A stretch of 64,000 bases of DNA from Himantopus leucocephalus (GCA_003993805.1 RSEF01000002.1:74772146-74836145); one strand, 5' to 3'; positions 52,066-64,000 are shown, numbered from the stretch's first letter. Program-made: numbers and translations. The notes: generated by a model not told the origin, from the sequence alone.

Positions 52066-52089
52066 AAAAAAAAAAAAAAAAAAAAAAAN
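52066..52089. repeat. Poly-A run ending in N
   Basis: Twenty-three A (52066-52088) are followed by one N. I see no upstream polyadenylation signal or retrocopy sequence beside it. Confidence 0.95.
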
Positions 52090-55000
52090 TCCCATTCAGT
52101 CTGTACAGGAAGACACTTGCTAGACCTATTTCCTCCTTTGGGATAAAGTGTGACTCCACTGTATGTTAAAGCTGAGCCCATCAACAGCTACTTCCCCCCT
52201 TCGCTTATGCATATGTATTTGTATTTAATTTTCTTGTTTTAAGACCACTCTCAACAGTTACAGCTTCTTCTCCTTCTGGTGAAGAGCATCACGGATGATA
52301 CAAAAAGGAGAACACAGGCCACAGGGGAAGGAAGAAGAAAGGAGAAAAAATGATGAGTCTTCAGAGTCACAGTCACTTGACCTGCCATCGAGAGGTGGCT
52401 ACACAAGCATGGAGCAGCACGTCCTGGCCCCTGGGAGCTGGTACAAGTCTCTGCTCCAGATTGCTCTACTGTCTTTGCACATGAGCTCTCCCTTTGGAAT
52501 AGATAGGAAGAAACACACAATACAGGCAAGGACGGGGAAAACCTGGTGTGTAGCACAAAGCTGCTCATTGTTCTGCCTTCCGAAAAAAATCCACATTAAC
52601 GTTAAAGTAGAAGCCATGCACTAATTGGGCCAGGGAAAGATTAACACTCTCAGCCAAATACTTTTATTGGTTGCATTAAACATGCTGTAGTACGTAGTGC
52701 AGAACACGGCGGGGAGGAGAAACAGGGGAAACAAATGACAGCTTTAGGAATGCGCACCCCCACACGCATGCATTTCAAACCACTTTTTCCCGCGAGGCCC
52801 AAACAGGAATCCTGAGCCCTCTTCATCATTTCCATCCTAGCAATGCCATTATCTCATTCAAGGTTTTCCCACTGCTTTTTTTCTGAGTGGTAGGAAAAAC
52901 CCCAAGGATCATTTAAATGAAGGCCAGACCTTCTCGTATACAAATTTAGACAAGAACAGAACTTCAAAGAGGGATATCGCATTTGAATAAACAAAAGTTT
53001 ACCGTTTACCCGTGAGATTATAATACCTAAGAATCACTGCGCCATGCTGAAAATGGTTTCTGATGCACTGGTCTCCTACTAAGCTTCTACACAGAAGAGC
53101 AGATTTTACTCCCAGAGGACACAGTGACATTCCCACGCAAAAATGGTCACTCCCACCCCAAGAGATGTGCACAATCACACGCACTACATTTTGAACATGA
53201 TTTTATATCAAAGCTGGCAGGAAGAAAAGAGGGTGAAAAGGCATCGTGTGGGAAGAAAAAAGGGTTAACACTATTCAAATCACTGCCTCGAGGCAAAGGA
53301 AAACCAAGCGAAAAAAGTTTTCCCAACTGACCTTTTTAATACCAACTCTGCCCTTGCTACTGAAGTGTTGGTGCTGACTCGGCACCCCAGCGGTAGAGAA
53401 TTATACTGGCAGCGTCACCTCACTGTCACCACTGCTGGAGCAACAGTACAGAGCAGCCTACAGGGAAAGGAAGACAAGCATAAAAAGAAAGACAGTGGCA
53501 TGGGAGTAGCTGGTGGTCAATCTTTCACTCAGCATTTGGTAAAAACTAAGAATGTTACCCCAAAGGTTTTGAACTTGTACCTGTAACTACAGTCTTCCTC
53601 TAGGAAAAAACAAAACCAAACAAAACAAACCCTAAAAGACAACACCCAAAAGGAGCAACATCTCCTGAAAGGTACTCTCCGAGCAACAAAACACAGACCA
53701 CTCCTCCTGCTATGAACTCTCTGAGCTATTAGCGATACAGTTGTTTTACCTGTGTTAGCGCGCGTATAATACTTTGCTTCCTAAAATAACCCTACAAATC
53801 CACAACATCCATATGCCTTTTCTTACCTAACATGTACACAGGCAGATAAACCCAGACACAGAATAAACAAGTAAAGCACATGCTCATGGCCATGCCTTAA
53901 AACTGAGCTAGGGACCACCTTCTCTTTTGGGGGCGGAGCAGGGGAAGAAGCACCAAACAAGAACAAGATTATTTCCAGATTATTTTGTATAATGTTGCTA
54001 CAACACCTAACAGTTAGGCTAAATATTAAATATTCAAACATATTTACTCCTCCTATTTTATTTCCTTGCGTGCATGATGGGACATGAGTGTGCATTTAGT
54101 TTTTATGTAGGTTTTGAAAATCACCTTCTGATGACTTATGGACCATTAATGGTCCTCAGGACTTTGGCTCAGATGACCAAAAGCATCTCTCTATAAAGCA
54201 TACCAAGATTTCAACTTAGTTAATGCCTTAAGCAAACAACAACTCTAAATCACCATGATACCCTGGTATTACATTGATGTAATATGCTGAAAACGAGGAA
54301 GCTATGCTTATGTAACAGTGAGATGCTGCACCCGCAAAGCAGGGGTTTCCTGGATGAAATTCACCTATATGGTCCAACTGGCTTACAGCCACGCACGGAG
54401 ACACCAGGCAACCTTAATACAAAATGCATTCATACCCATCTTCTTGGCCCTGCGCTCAATTTGCTAACTTGAACAGGGCACCCACGTTTGCTCCTTTCGC
54501 AAGCGCTGTGTGCTGTGGAAACAGCCCTCACGCAGGAGCCTGTGATCTCGCTAGGCTAGAAAGGAGAACCGAGGCACACGCTGCTCACTCCAGCACCGAG
54601 AGCGAAAGCAAAACCCGATGGCCCCCAGGCTCCTGAAAGCCCAGGTCTCCACCAGCACGCTCAGTAGGCACCTCAAGAGGGTTTGAGCCGAGCCTGCACT
54701 GAGCTGCCCACCAGCACTGCCAGTCTTGGGGACGGCAGTGTCACACGAAATGCACGGCACCGCAAGAGCTACAGTAACCTGCAGACGCATTTAGGCTCAA
54801 CAGCTGCTGATAAATTTTGAGATTTTCTAACGCCTTAGCCCTCCTCCCCCGCCACTCCCCCCCCGAACCTATGAGTATCTATGAGCGGTTCCTCATCCCC
54901 CCTGCTCATATCAGCTTGTGGGTGAGCACCTGGTACTCCAGGAAGCCTTTGTCACCGAACTGCAGCCAGCTTCGAGAGCTTGTTCAAGCAAAAAGGATAC

Positions 55001-55282
55001 TGAGATTTGAAGACAGCTTAACAAACCTGGGGCCACGAGCACCACTTTTAGACATGCAAAAAAATAAAGTCGGGGCAACAGCAGCGTAAAACAAGTGGCT
55101 GTAAGCAGACATCCCTCCACTCCTTCCCGTATAGACAACTGCGAACACCCCTCCATCCTCACCCTTGCCTGCCCGCGCAGACGTCAGGAGGTGGGTGGCG
55201 AGGAGGCCCTGCTCCTTCCCCAGTCACCGGGGAACCACGGTGACGCCGGGGGAACAGGGGACGAGACGGGCCTTGGGCCTTA

Positions 55283-55284
55283 CC
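55283..55284 (-). other. RREB1: Candidate first-exon donor splice site
   Basis: The minus strand reads GTGCCGG|gtaagg here, a close match to the vertebrate donor consensus inside the CpG island. Joining its last G to exon A (G|TG) gives Val and keeps the exon A frame. The frame upstream stays open back to a TGA at 55536-55534 but contains no ATG. If this is exon 1 it would therefore be 5' untranslated, with translation starting downstream at the DAMM methionines. The exon's 5' end cannot be set from sequence. Confidence 0.35.
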
Positions 55285-55985
55285 CGGCACATCCCCTCCC
55301 CTGCGCCCTCCCCGCTGGCTGAGGAGGGACACAAAAGCAATACTGTCTGTCCTTATAAGCTCTGCTTTGCATGTGTTCGGGGAGCGGGGACAGCTGTGCG
55401 GACGGCTCGCAGAGTTCCAGGAAGTCGATGTGTTTCTTGGCTTTGACTCCAGTTTATTTGCCTTAGATGAAGTGGCGACCCGAGAAAGTCCCTTCGCGTC
55501 CCCGTCCCCCCCACCCCGGGGCTGGCACCGGCCTCAGCGGGGCGGCGCTCCTTGGGACACGGCCCGGGGTCTCTCCCTACACTGATCGGCCTCCCCCGGT
55601 CCGGCTGCCACGTCTCTCCCTCGGGCCCGGGCTGGCTCACATCCTGCCGGGCAAGGGGACGGCCTTGGGAGAGGGTGGGAGCCCGGAGCAGAGCCAGGGA
55701 CCGGAGGGAGCAGGCCCTGAAGGCTCTTCCCTCGGCAGGCGGGATGGAGGTGTCTCGCAAAGGCGGGAACGGGTCAGGCCAGCGGCGCCTGCCAAAACCG
55801 CCGCAGCCCACAGGGCCCCCGAAGGAGCTGAGGACGAGGCGAGAGAGCAGAGCAGCAGGGGGAAGCCGAAGCGAGGAGCAGCAGCACCCCCATCGCGTGT
55901 GTCTCCCCGGGAAGGGGGAGCACGTCTGCCCGAGGGGACCCCCAGCCACCCCGGGGACGCACGGCCCCGGGACACAAAACCTCGT

Positions 55986-56000
55986 CTGCTGCTGCTGCTG
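55986..56000. repeat. (CTG)5 trinucleotide tract at CpG island edge
   Basis: CTG units run into CCG units on the plus strand, and CAG on the minus strand. If the RREB1 transcript starts upstream of this point it would lie in the 5' untranslated region. I see no reason to call it coding. Confidence 0.85.
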
Positions 56001-56780
56001 CCGCCGCTGCCTCAGACAAGCGAGAGGGGATGAGGATGCAAAATGAGGAAACAATCTAAAACATAGCTCTGTAGGTTTGGGTTGTTTTTTTTTTTTTCCC
56101 TTTTTGCTTCGCCCTGCCAAACCTAGTTAACTTAAAACCCTGGGAAGGGGGGGAAGATATAGGTTGATGTCCCATCACCTACATGGCTAAGCGAGCACTG
56201 CGCTGAGGGAACAGGATACTTGTCCAAGAGCCCGAGGGGTGAGCTAGGCGGACTGCATTTGGGAGAGCCAGATGGAAAACATTTCTGAGTAACGGAGAAG
56301 AAAAGCGACCTCCTCTCCAAACAGCCCGAATTACAACGCCCCTCAGCTCCGACCGAGGAGAGGCTGCAGGAACGCGGGGCGGGTGAAGCGGGACGCTGGG
56401 CTCGGCTGGGTAGCTGTGACAGAGATGCTGACATCCCTGACAATATATGGCCAGTCTAAACCACGGGATATCTTGTCCTTTTAAGGTGGGCCAAGAGCGA
56501 GCATCTGTGCAGCAGCAGCACAGCCCCAGGCTGCCATCAATAGCCCCTGGTGTCACTGAAAGAAGAGGGGCTCCTGTGCCGTACCAACTGGCCATGCCGA
56601 TGCCCAGGCACCCATCCCGAGAGGAGACAATCCGTCCGGTTGTTCCTCCACACCAGCATCACGGAAACAAGAAGGAACATTAATAACGAGGGGAAGAAAA
56701 GCCACGAAACCATGCGGCTGGGCTGCTCGCTGGCAATTGGCGCCTGCAGCTGTTGGGGAGGGAGGGAGGGCGGGCCTGTC

Positions 56781-56810
56781 CCCATTCCCATCCCCATCCC
56801 CGTCCCTCAC
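56781..56810. repeat. CCCATC-type hexanucleotide tract
   Basis: Five imperfect six-base units (cccatt, cccatc, cccatc, cccgtc, cctcac) follow a ggga-repeat in the GC-rich shoulder beyond the CpG island. Confidence 0.85.
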
Positions 56811-59502
56811 CCTGACGGCCAACAGCTCAGCCAAGGACAGCTTTGGACCCAGGACTCGCAGCAAAGGTTTAAAGCAAATCTCTGGAGGGAGAAACAAGCA
56901 AACGTTTCACCCCCTCACGCTTGCTCTTCACATGTAGCCAGAGCTGCGTGTGCGCCGCAGGGGGAGTTCGGCAGGGATTAGAGAGGGGCAAGATGAGTCA
57001 CACCGAGGAAGACACAGAAAATCTCCTGTGCTAGTGCCCTGCTTCTTGTGAGGCACCCCAGTTGCAATCCTCTTCCTCCAGGACAGATTTAAAGAGAGCT
57101 TCACAGAGGGCCTGAATGCACAAGCAATTTTACAAAAACCGTTCTGGAAATAGGGTAAGCTAAACCAGGAAAAAAAGACTCTTTCCTTTTGGAGTAGCTA
57201 TGTCCCACAGGGCATTTCACCACTGTAACTGCATCCACATGCTAGCAAATTTCCTTGCACAGGCAAGCCCAAGGGGGAGAGCATCAGTTTGCTTACCGCA
57301 GAGCCCCCCAACACATCCTTTGCAGCCCAACCATGCTGTCTTTGCAGGAGATGCCAGCGCACTCCCTTCTTGGAGCGCCGTACCAGGTAGCACGCCAAAG
57401 CACTTTACGCCTGACGAGACAACGCAGTAAAATGATGCACGACATGAGAAAAGCAAGAGTAGAAATTACAGGGATTAAAACTCATTTCCGCGTGGCAGCA
57501 TTGTCAACCATCATGATTTTAACACAAGCCCTGTAAAAATCTGATGGTGTTACATTACTGCACAAAAATCTCATAACTTTTTTTTTTTTTGAGTCAAAGT
57601 TCTAGTTTTCCAGGTTGTGGAGAAAGGACAGAAACACTACATGCTCAGCAAATCACAAAAAGCAAATTAAAGTGAACAGATTAATTTTAAAGCCTCAAGC
57701 TTTTAAGGATAATCATGATCTCAGATGCTCAACCTGTAATTTCTTAACACACAGGGACAGCAACACAGAGCGTCCCTTCTTTATACAGCACATTTTGTAC
57801 CCTGGAACATATACCTTCCAAAACTAAAATGGCTTTTTTCTTTTTTAAAGAGGGAAAAGAATTGCAACATCTCAGCACGTTTCTAACGTTTTATTTAAAA
57901 GCCAACACAGCTGCACTCTAATGCTACTTAAAGATGAGAACCTCCACCAAATTACCAAACTCGTTTTAAGCAGAAAGAGATTCAACATGCAAATATTTTG
58001 CAGAGAGAATGATTCAAGAGTTTGCAGCTCTTCTCGCTGCTCTTTTCCAGGGAGCATGACTTGCTGACAGGATTAACTACTGCCAGGCTCACGAAGCTGG
58101 GAGACAGCTGCCACATGGCAGCCATTTATTACAAAGCTCCACTCCTCTAAAGTTAGGAAAGAGACAGACTATTTCATCTGTGTTATCAGCAGGGTTCCTC
58201 TGCTCCACAGGCTTTAGTGACTAGGCTTTCTCTAAACAAACACCTCCTTTTCTCCCCCACCTTGTTAACATCATTATCTTCCTGTCTTCTGTTTCTGGTC
58301 AGTGCAGGAAATATTCCCCCTATCACACTTTCCAAACAACAACAAAAATCTATAATCAAAACAATTTAAAGTGTTCAGAAACACCCATACCCCCCAAAAT
58401 AGATTTTTTAATTAGAGAGTTGTAGCTTGAAATTTTAAGAGGGGAAACCACATGCCACAGAGAGGAAAGAGAGATGTGCTGGAGCAAAGGGATTCAGAAG
58501 TGTACTGTACAACCCTCACTCTCCCACCCTCCCTAGGAGGCATTTGCAATGTCAGCCTCCAACTGCAACACCCGAAGTGGCTACACAGCTTTTTCACGAA
58601 CAAGATAACCTTCCTAGCTCATATCTCCACAGCAGGCAGACCCTGAGCAGACCCACTAGCCCAAACCACCCTCCTGCCCTGCACTGTACGAGGCACAAAC
58701 AAGTCTCAAATCAACCATCTCACACAATCTCCTAAGGAGCACGAACATATATACACCATCTACATCATCTCCATGTGATACTAAGCACAGATGACCACCA
58801 GCTGCCATTCTCCTGTTGTTCTGAATCAGAGATAAGAGATACAAGCTAGCTGTTTAATTTTACCTGGGGTTATTCTAGATATATATTCACCAGAGATGCC
58901 AGAGTACCACAAATCACTCAAACTGAGGTTTATTGTTTCCCCCAGGTGAAGGGAGCACCCACCCTTGAGAAAAACATCTCTCTCCCATTACTGATGAACA
59001 CATTGCCACAGTCTTGTACGCACACCCACTGGCTTATACCAGCTGGGCAGGTAGCCGTCAGGGTTGTTTGGAGAGCTCTAAATTCTGAAATACAACATTT
59101 CTTTCATGTTTTAGTTAGGTAAATTAATTACAGCAGTAGATGGTGCTGGCAAGCCTCTCCAAGTTGAGATCCTCACAGGAAAGCCACTAGGAAAATTTTA
59201 AACAGCAGTGCTGCTTGCCAATGGTATTCTTCAGTACGAGTTTTCTTTCTATTTTGAAGTACACACAGTGAAACTAACCTGTGGGAGGTGCTTCCTGCAC
59301 ACTGACAAAATGAAACAGCATCTGTTAATTTTCATAGACTGCAACACGTGTGCAAAAAAAAGGGCACAGGGATCCAGTTCAACAATTTGTTATGGAATTC
59401 AAAAGTCCCTCAGCTTCATCAGATGAGTACAAGAAGACTCATCAGAAAGGACGTACCTCTACCTGACTTGAAAAAGATGTATTTTCAAAACAAAAACTGC
59501 AT

Positions 59503-59520
59503 ACACACACACACACACAC
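59503..59520. repeat. (AC)9 microsatellite
   Basis: This is a perfect AC tract in the flanking region. Confidence 0.95.
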
Positions 59521-60271
59521 AAATTCCCCTTCATCCACAACCACATCCAGCTGCTGACCTTCCAAGTTCCTTGTAGTATAGCTTTTGCTCTGGGACTTTA
59601 AAAGCCTAGCAGGCATTTCTAGAGGATTTTACAAAGTACACAGGCCCGGCCTTGTAAAAGCTCATGAGGAATCCACAGAGGTCATCGTGGAGCTTAGACA
59701 GTCTGCAAACAGCATAATCCACGTGCTGGTGAGGTAAGGAATGACCAAAGTCGGGTGGATAGGCCTGAAGACTTCTGCAGTGACTGGCTCCTCCAACAAT
59801 GCTGTAAACCCTGAAGGAAATGCCTGCTGATCTTCAAAGCCCTTCAGTTTCAGCCTTAAGTTTCCTGAACATGAGCATTCTGGTTGCGAGGCCACAGTCC
59901 TCTTATGTACAGAGAGAAAAATATAAAAATAAAGCAAACAAAAAACCATAAAATCCACTAAGGTTAATAACCGCAAATAACCAGTGAGACTGACCCTCTA
60001 CTCTGCAACGAGCTGTCGGATCCATCCAGCCAAGTTTTGATGCTCCTCGGCACAACAGCCACACGGATCAAGCAGCAGCTTACAATCTCTGCAGCTTTCC
60101 TTTTTCTATTCCAGGCAGTCCTCCACACGTGTAGACTCCTGGAACGCAATACTCAGTTGTTCGGACTAGGAGGGGATGCTACAGCCTGTAGCTGTAGAAG
60201 GTGTCCACCGTAACGATATCAAGACCACTGCAGTGCGCTGCACTGCTGGCAGAATTTTAGGTACAGCCTTC

Positions 60272-60299
60272 GGTCGCCTGACGGGCTGCACAGGCGACC
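60272..60299. repeat. Short perfect inverted repeat, 8-bp arms
   Basis: ggtcgcct (60272-60279) and aggcgacc (60292-60299) flank a 12-base loop. Both arms contain CpG, which is notable in an AT-rich flank. Confidence 0.8.
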
Positions 60300-60935
60300 A
60301 TGAGTAAAGGGTAGTCTGGACACCTGCACACTGCAAAGAATTGCAGGAAGTTTATTTCAGGAACGCTGGGGAAAAAAAAAAAAAACAGACAAAATTGTGA
60401 ACAGGTTTCTTCAGTAAGTGAAGTTTCAAGTTGCTATTCCTCCAGCCAAAAACGTCTGCTGCTAGTCCAAAACCACCCTCCTCTTCCAAAAAAACAATTC
60501 CACTGCTAGTGCTTCACACATTGCCATCAAACAGATGATACAGACAATTCTTCCCACAATTCATGTATGAAAAGGGAAACTCATTTCCTTCTGCTGACTC
60601 CCATTGACACATATTATACCAAAACGTTAGTCTGAAACAAACTAGTATGGATTATGGATAGGTTCAACCCAATTCTGGGTAAAGTAATAGTTGCAAGTGT
60701 TCACCACAGAGAAAAAAGAACGACAACAACAAAAAAATCGACCAAGTGGCCTGTGCACGCACCCACCCCAATTTCTGCAGTAGGACAGCAAGAGTTTGCC
60801 AATGGAACCTTGACTAATCACTTTCATATACACACATATAGCAAAGCAACATTGAAGAATCATAATCAGATCTATGATACTGAAATTCATACTTCTTTTC
60901 AGGAGTGATGTTCCCACGTGAACATTTTCTCAGTC

Positions 60936-60957
60936 ATATATATATACACACCCACAC
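60936..60957. repeat. TA/CA mixed microsatellite
   Basis: About five TA units pass into CA units with one interruption. Confidence 0.85.
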
Positions 60958-61023
60958 AGCCACTTTAATTCTAAAACTGAAATCACCTTTGCTTTACAGT
61001 TTTAAGCCAGTACGTACTATGGC

Positions 61024-61047
61024 AATATATATTATATATAATATTAA
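61024..61047. repeat. AT-rich simple tract
   Basis: This is an imperfect ATAT tract, nearly self-complementary. Confidence 0.8.
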
Positions 61048-64000
61048 TCTTGCTGAGGTCACTTACAATCTGCTCGGCAAACAGAGTTGAACAAGACCTA
61101 ACATGTTTTAAAAGAGTCACAAAAGGAAAAAAAAAAAGCGATATTGTTCTTTGATTAGGTTACAACTCTTTAAAGGAACAAACTGCGTTTCTACCCAATT
61201 GACAGATCCCATCCTCCAAACTTCATCTAGAAATGATGGTCATTCAGAGCAAAAGTAAAGGACGAAGAAAACCTCAACACCAGAACTTGTACTTTCACTC
61301 ACATGCTCAATAGCAGGAGCTATTTGCAACTTCCAGTTCAGACATTATTGTTTTGTAGTAAGTTTTATTATGCCTTATGGAGCTCAACTGTTCAATATAA
61401 AGAGATACAAGAGAAAAATTCAAGAAATCAGTAGCCATCTTACCTGTAGAACAGACAAGCGTGTATTTGAATAAGTTAAAACAAGAAACTAAAAGGAGAA
61501 AGCAACGAAAACCACCAGCTAAATAAACTAGTTTTCACTGTAAGGTGAAAAACTTTTTTAAATCTATCCTCTCATTTCACACATGCTGATGTGCAACTAT
61601 CATTCTACCAAAAATTAGAGGAGAGTCACCACCAGCTTTGTTTCACTTGTTCCTTCATCTAAACTTCAAAAAGGGTTTCTGAAGCTAGAAGATTTCACCA
61701 TCCCTACTTGCTGACAGCCGTAGACAGAAAACTGGCCCTCTCCTCATGTGTTAGGGTCTGGCATGCTGTGGAGGCTATGGAGGTAGGCACTTTCATAAAC
61801 GGAAGGGGCAGCAGCAACATGTTCAGCATATTTCACACCAAACTTGAAACATTATTCAATACAGATTTGACACAAGAAATATGAAAGCTGACAAGTTCAA
61901 AGGTTCCTCAGCAAATATACTCCTTTCAAACTTCCTAAAATCTCTAAACACAGATAATTTCTGAAGTAACAAGGTCTTTAAAATAGCAGTAAGCAAGCTC
62001 CCTGATGGGTGGGGTAATTGGGAGGGTTATCACACCTCTGGGGGAAGTCACAGGCTCTATCTTGGCAGTGTTTCATCCCTTCACGTACCCAGGGGACTGA
62101 TTAGTTCATGATAAGCAATTAGGCACCCTAGGGAGGACAGTTAACCGTCTTACCAAAACAAAAAGGCTGCACAAATGTAAGTCTCACTAGATTAAAGAAA
62201 CACTATCTGAAGAACAGCAAATTTGTGTTTGTTCCCTTCTACTGGAACTAGCAAATATTACATTTTGCCTACATATGGCACACACAGATCCCAGAAATCC
62301 CAAATTTGAGCACGTACTTGCTGCTAAATTGGTAACAAATGCTCTGAAGCATTTTCTTTCCCAAGACACCAGTGTTGTGATGCAGGAAAAAAGGAGGAGG
62401 GACGGAGGGGACGAATACAGTAAATAATGATTAGACGACTTGAAATAGCAATCTCATTCATTTAAATTCTCTTCCTCATTGTTAAAATAGTCCCCAACCA
62501 AGGATCAGCTCCAGAAAGCGGGACCTGGGAAGGCTACACGCGGCCGAATGCTGGTTGCATTTCAGAATGAAACCCCCAGTCAGCAGAAGCCCCACCATTC
62601 CATGTCCTGCTCCTGTAAAAGTTCTGGGAAGTTCCTGCGTGCTGTGAGGCTTGCGGTGAGGCACCTATGCGTACATACCACAATCCTACCCATGTTAAAC
62701 ATTTATCTCTGGCGAAGCAGAGGGACGAATTCACCTTTCGCCTGCCCACTGATGTAAAAGCTCCAACGCACACCAGAGCTGCCGATGACGCTGCTTCTGA
62801 CTTACATCAGGCCCAATGTATTTCAAAGTACTTTGTCGGCTTAAAATATGAAGGAATGCTTTTCAATAAGACGACCCCCTGTTCTTTTCTGTCCTTTTAT
62901 CTTTTCTTAGCAGTTTGCCATCCAGTGATAGGAGGGAACCCCAGCTGCATAGCCTGAGCTTTTATCTTCTGCTGACCATGCAACAACACAAAGCTCAGTG
63001 CTGGATTTCCTGCTGCTTGCCTAAAGGGGCTGTTCAGCTTGTTTAAATATTACTTGCCTTGGGAGCCTTGGAGTTGTGCCCAAGCACTGTACTGTATCTT
63101 CCCAGCATCCATTTCAGCATGTGCTTTAAAGGTCTTTAGGTTCGATGTACTATGCTCTCCCTCGCTACAGGAGGAGCCTGTTGCCTCTAGAAAAAAAAGA
63201 AAAGCCACCCGACTCCTCCCTCTCTCCCCATTCCCCCCATTAATCCCTGTGCCCCATTCCGTTACACAGCTAACACAAGTCCCTCTTCATCCCAAATGCA
63301 TGCAAATATATTTAGTCCAGTAAACCTAACCAATTACAACCTAAGGAAAAGACATCCTGGTATGAAAGGCTGCAGCTAGGAAGAAATCAGATGCCCTGTA
63401 CCACGTACAGCAAGCTATCAGTGTTCAGTAAGCAAACAACCAAGAAAGTACAGTAGCAAAAATGGGCTTTTAAGCTCAGCTGTGGTACAGCAGCCTCTCG
63501 CCAGGCTAAACCTGGGGAGTCTCCACAGTGGATTTTAGAAGAAAAGAACCTTCAAACACAACCTTCTCCAAATTTGCAAACTTAAGGCACTTTCCTTCCT
63601 TGTTCAAAGCAGTGATAAAAATAAACCACGGCTTTTACAAAAACAGAAAGGATATTCCAGCCTTTACGAATTCTTTCAGAAGCCCTCCTTTTCACAATTA
63701 CCATGCCACCGAGAGGCTGAGTTCTGGCTACAAGGTCAGCAGGGAGATAACCTTGGCCAATAGAAATGATCTGCATCAGCCCAAAGGCAGCGCCAGGCGG
63801 CCACCCATTAAGCAGCCCAGCAGGCCTCGCTGTTAACCTGTTTGCAGCCGATAACAGCTGATACGGATGGAGAAGGAGGAGATAAAAATCCAGATTCAAA
63901 ATCTATTTGTGAAAGTTGTGGACATAGCAGTTCAAATACAGAAAACATTAGTGAATACTAAAGTTTGTGAGAACCATCCTGTAAAAAGATGTCTCTCGTA

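Larger units (their letters stand above)
48698..55159 (-). other. Non-coding stretch upstream of exon A, probably intron
   Basis: This stretch lies between the acidic exon and the CpG island and probably forms an intron of the RREB1 primary transcript. No frame on either strand shows family resemblance. I looked on the minus strand for a coding first exon joining the phase of exon A and could not identify one. It includes a 24-bp near-perfect palindrome at 49766-49789 and a poly-A run with an undetermined base at 52066-52089. GC content rises from about 54.4 kb towards the island. Confidence 0.65.
1..55284 (-). other. RREB1: RREB1 locus, 5' part (3' part off the window)
   Basis: RREB1 is a large nuclear C2H2 zinc-finger protein that binds Ras-responsive and related DNA elements and acts downstream of Ras/MAPK as repressor or activator. 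Eight exons on the minus strand (48697-48578, 47312-47110, 42516-42427, 41057-40894, 22009-21865, 20695-20556, 6424-6235, 4596-1854) join without frame conflict into 1265 codons. Finger order, linkers and intron positions agree with mammalian RREB1 as I know it. The encoded part runs from an N-terminal acidic segment to the finger ending in HMLTHTG. In mammals further C-terminal fingers follow, so the rest lies below position 1. The upper limit given here is the candidate first-exon donor in the CpG island; the confirmed coding part stops at 48697. Residue numbers in the exon entries count from the split codon at 48697 and are relative to this window only. Confidence 0.95.
55160..56010 (-). 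promoter_or_regulatory. RREB1: CpG island, likely RREB1 promoter/first-exon region
   Basis: This stretch of about 850 bp has a high density of CG dinucleotides and is the clearest GC-rich block of that length in the window. The flanks are AT-rich. It lies 6.5 kb upstream of the first supported coding exon, on the side where the promoter is expected. It carries GC-box-like ggggcggcg, and a TATA-like gcttataagg on the minus strand near 55350-55360. A (CTG)5 plus CCG tract sits at about 55986-56000. A good minus-strand donor occurs at 55284. Known biology: CpG islands usually mark vertebrate promoters. Assignment to RREB1 is from position only; a divergent plus-strand transcript is also possible. 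Confidence 0.6.
56011..64000. other. Upstream flank or 5' intron, no gene seen
   Basis: About 8 kb beyond the CpG island has no coding exon I can support on either strand. Composition falls back to AT-rich after about 57 kb. A short GC-rich shoulder at 56.3-56.9 kb includes a CCCATC-type hexanucleotide tract. Microsatellites and poly-A/T runs are listed separately. An additional distal RREB1 promoter or 5' untranslated exon here or beyond cannot be excluded, because mammalian RREB1 has several non-coding 5' exons. Confidence 0.6.

Noticed and set aside
54551..55162. Cys/Leu-rich minus-strand frames near 54.6-55.1 kb as a signal-peptide gene
   Set aside because: They have no consistent splice sites or family resemblance, and they lie in the rising-GC shoulder of the island.
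55744..56046. Plus-strand ATG frame starting MEVSRKGGNGSGQRR
   Set aside because: It has an acceptable start context in a CpG island, but I recognise no protein family and no downstream exon. GC-driven openness explains it.
55353..56120. 255-codon minus-strand frame across the CpG island
   Set aside because: It has no ATG at its start (it opens from TTG). It is low-complexity Arg/Pro/Gly and arises from GC-rich composition; the overlapping plus-strand frames at 55467-56033 and 55552-56046 are equally long.
57872..58057. Minus-strand frame starting MLPGKEQREELQTLESFSLQ as a missing RREB1 first exon
   Set aside because: The phase and a donor joining exon A are not evident, and the frame becomes hydrophobic and unlike RREB1.
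48698..64000. Search for a first coding exon with an N-terminal MSRRKQ-type corepressor motif, as in several other multi-finger proteins
   Set aside because: Reading the minus strand by eye I found no such sequence. The initiator exon remains unidentified; a profile search would be more reliable than my scan.
1..64000. Interspersed repeats (CR1 LINE, LTR, SINE, DNA transposon)
   Set aside because: I looked for the CR1 3' tail repeat and common internal motifs and for terminal repeats beside poly-A runs, and found none I could support. Short or old fragments would need a library search.

Overview
The window is vertebrate nuclear DNA and holds most of the 5' half of one gene, RREB1 (ras-responsive element-binding protein 1, a multi-C2H2 zinc-finger transcription factor), on the minus strand. 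Eight coding exons were found. Each has AG/GT borders, all phases fit, and the joined frame is open for 3795 bases (1265 codons). The zinc-finger order and linkers match mammalian RREB1 closely. A bird, or at least a sauropsid, is the likeliest source: the protein is diverged but fully colinear with mammalian RREB1, and 64 kb contains no SINE, LINE or LTR that I recognise. That assignment is inference.

Layout in transcription order, from high to low coordinates. 56-64 kb: flanking or 5' intronic DNA with simple repeats only. 55.16-56.01 kb: a CpG-rich island that is the best promoter and first-exon candidate, with a possible donor at 55284. 48.58-48.70 kb: an acidic exon that extends the protein N-terminally beyond the mammalian start. 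47.11-47.31 kb: the exon homologous to the mammalian first coding exon, where the mammalian initiator position is valine. 42.43-42.52 and 40.89-41.06 kb: fingers 1-3. 21.87-22.01 kb: last two histidines of finger 3 plus a basic NLS-like stretch. 20.56-20.70 kb: finger 4. 6.24-6.42 kb: finger 5. 1.85-4.60 kb: a 2743-bp exon with fingers 6-12, proline-rich spacers and a PIDLS motif. The remaining C-terminal exons lie off the low-coordinate end.

Nothing in the window is a second protein-coding gene that I can support, and there is no mobile element, tRNA, rRNA or CRISPR array. The two longest introns (14.1 and 18.9 kb) hold a few non-coding patches with clustered homeodomain/forkhead-type motifs or inverted repeats that could be regulatory. 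Assembly quality is locally poor: a 353-base N gap lies between a poly-C and a poly-T run, and single Ns sit beside poly-G and poly-A runs.

The most interesting points are the non-mammalian N-terminus (an upstream coding exon, with Val at the mammalian start), a very weak 5' splice site at 21864, a compact nest of inverted repeats with opposed forkhead-type sites at 17.49-17.57 kb, a diverged tandem duplication next to the first coding exon, and a degenerate extra CxxC module in the big exon. I found no evidence of a wholly novel biological system.
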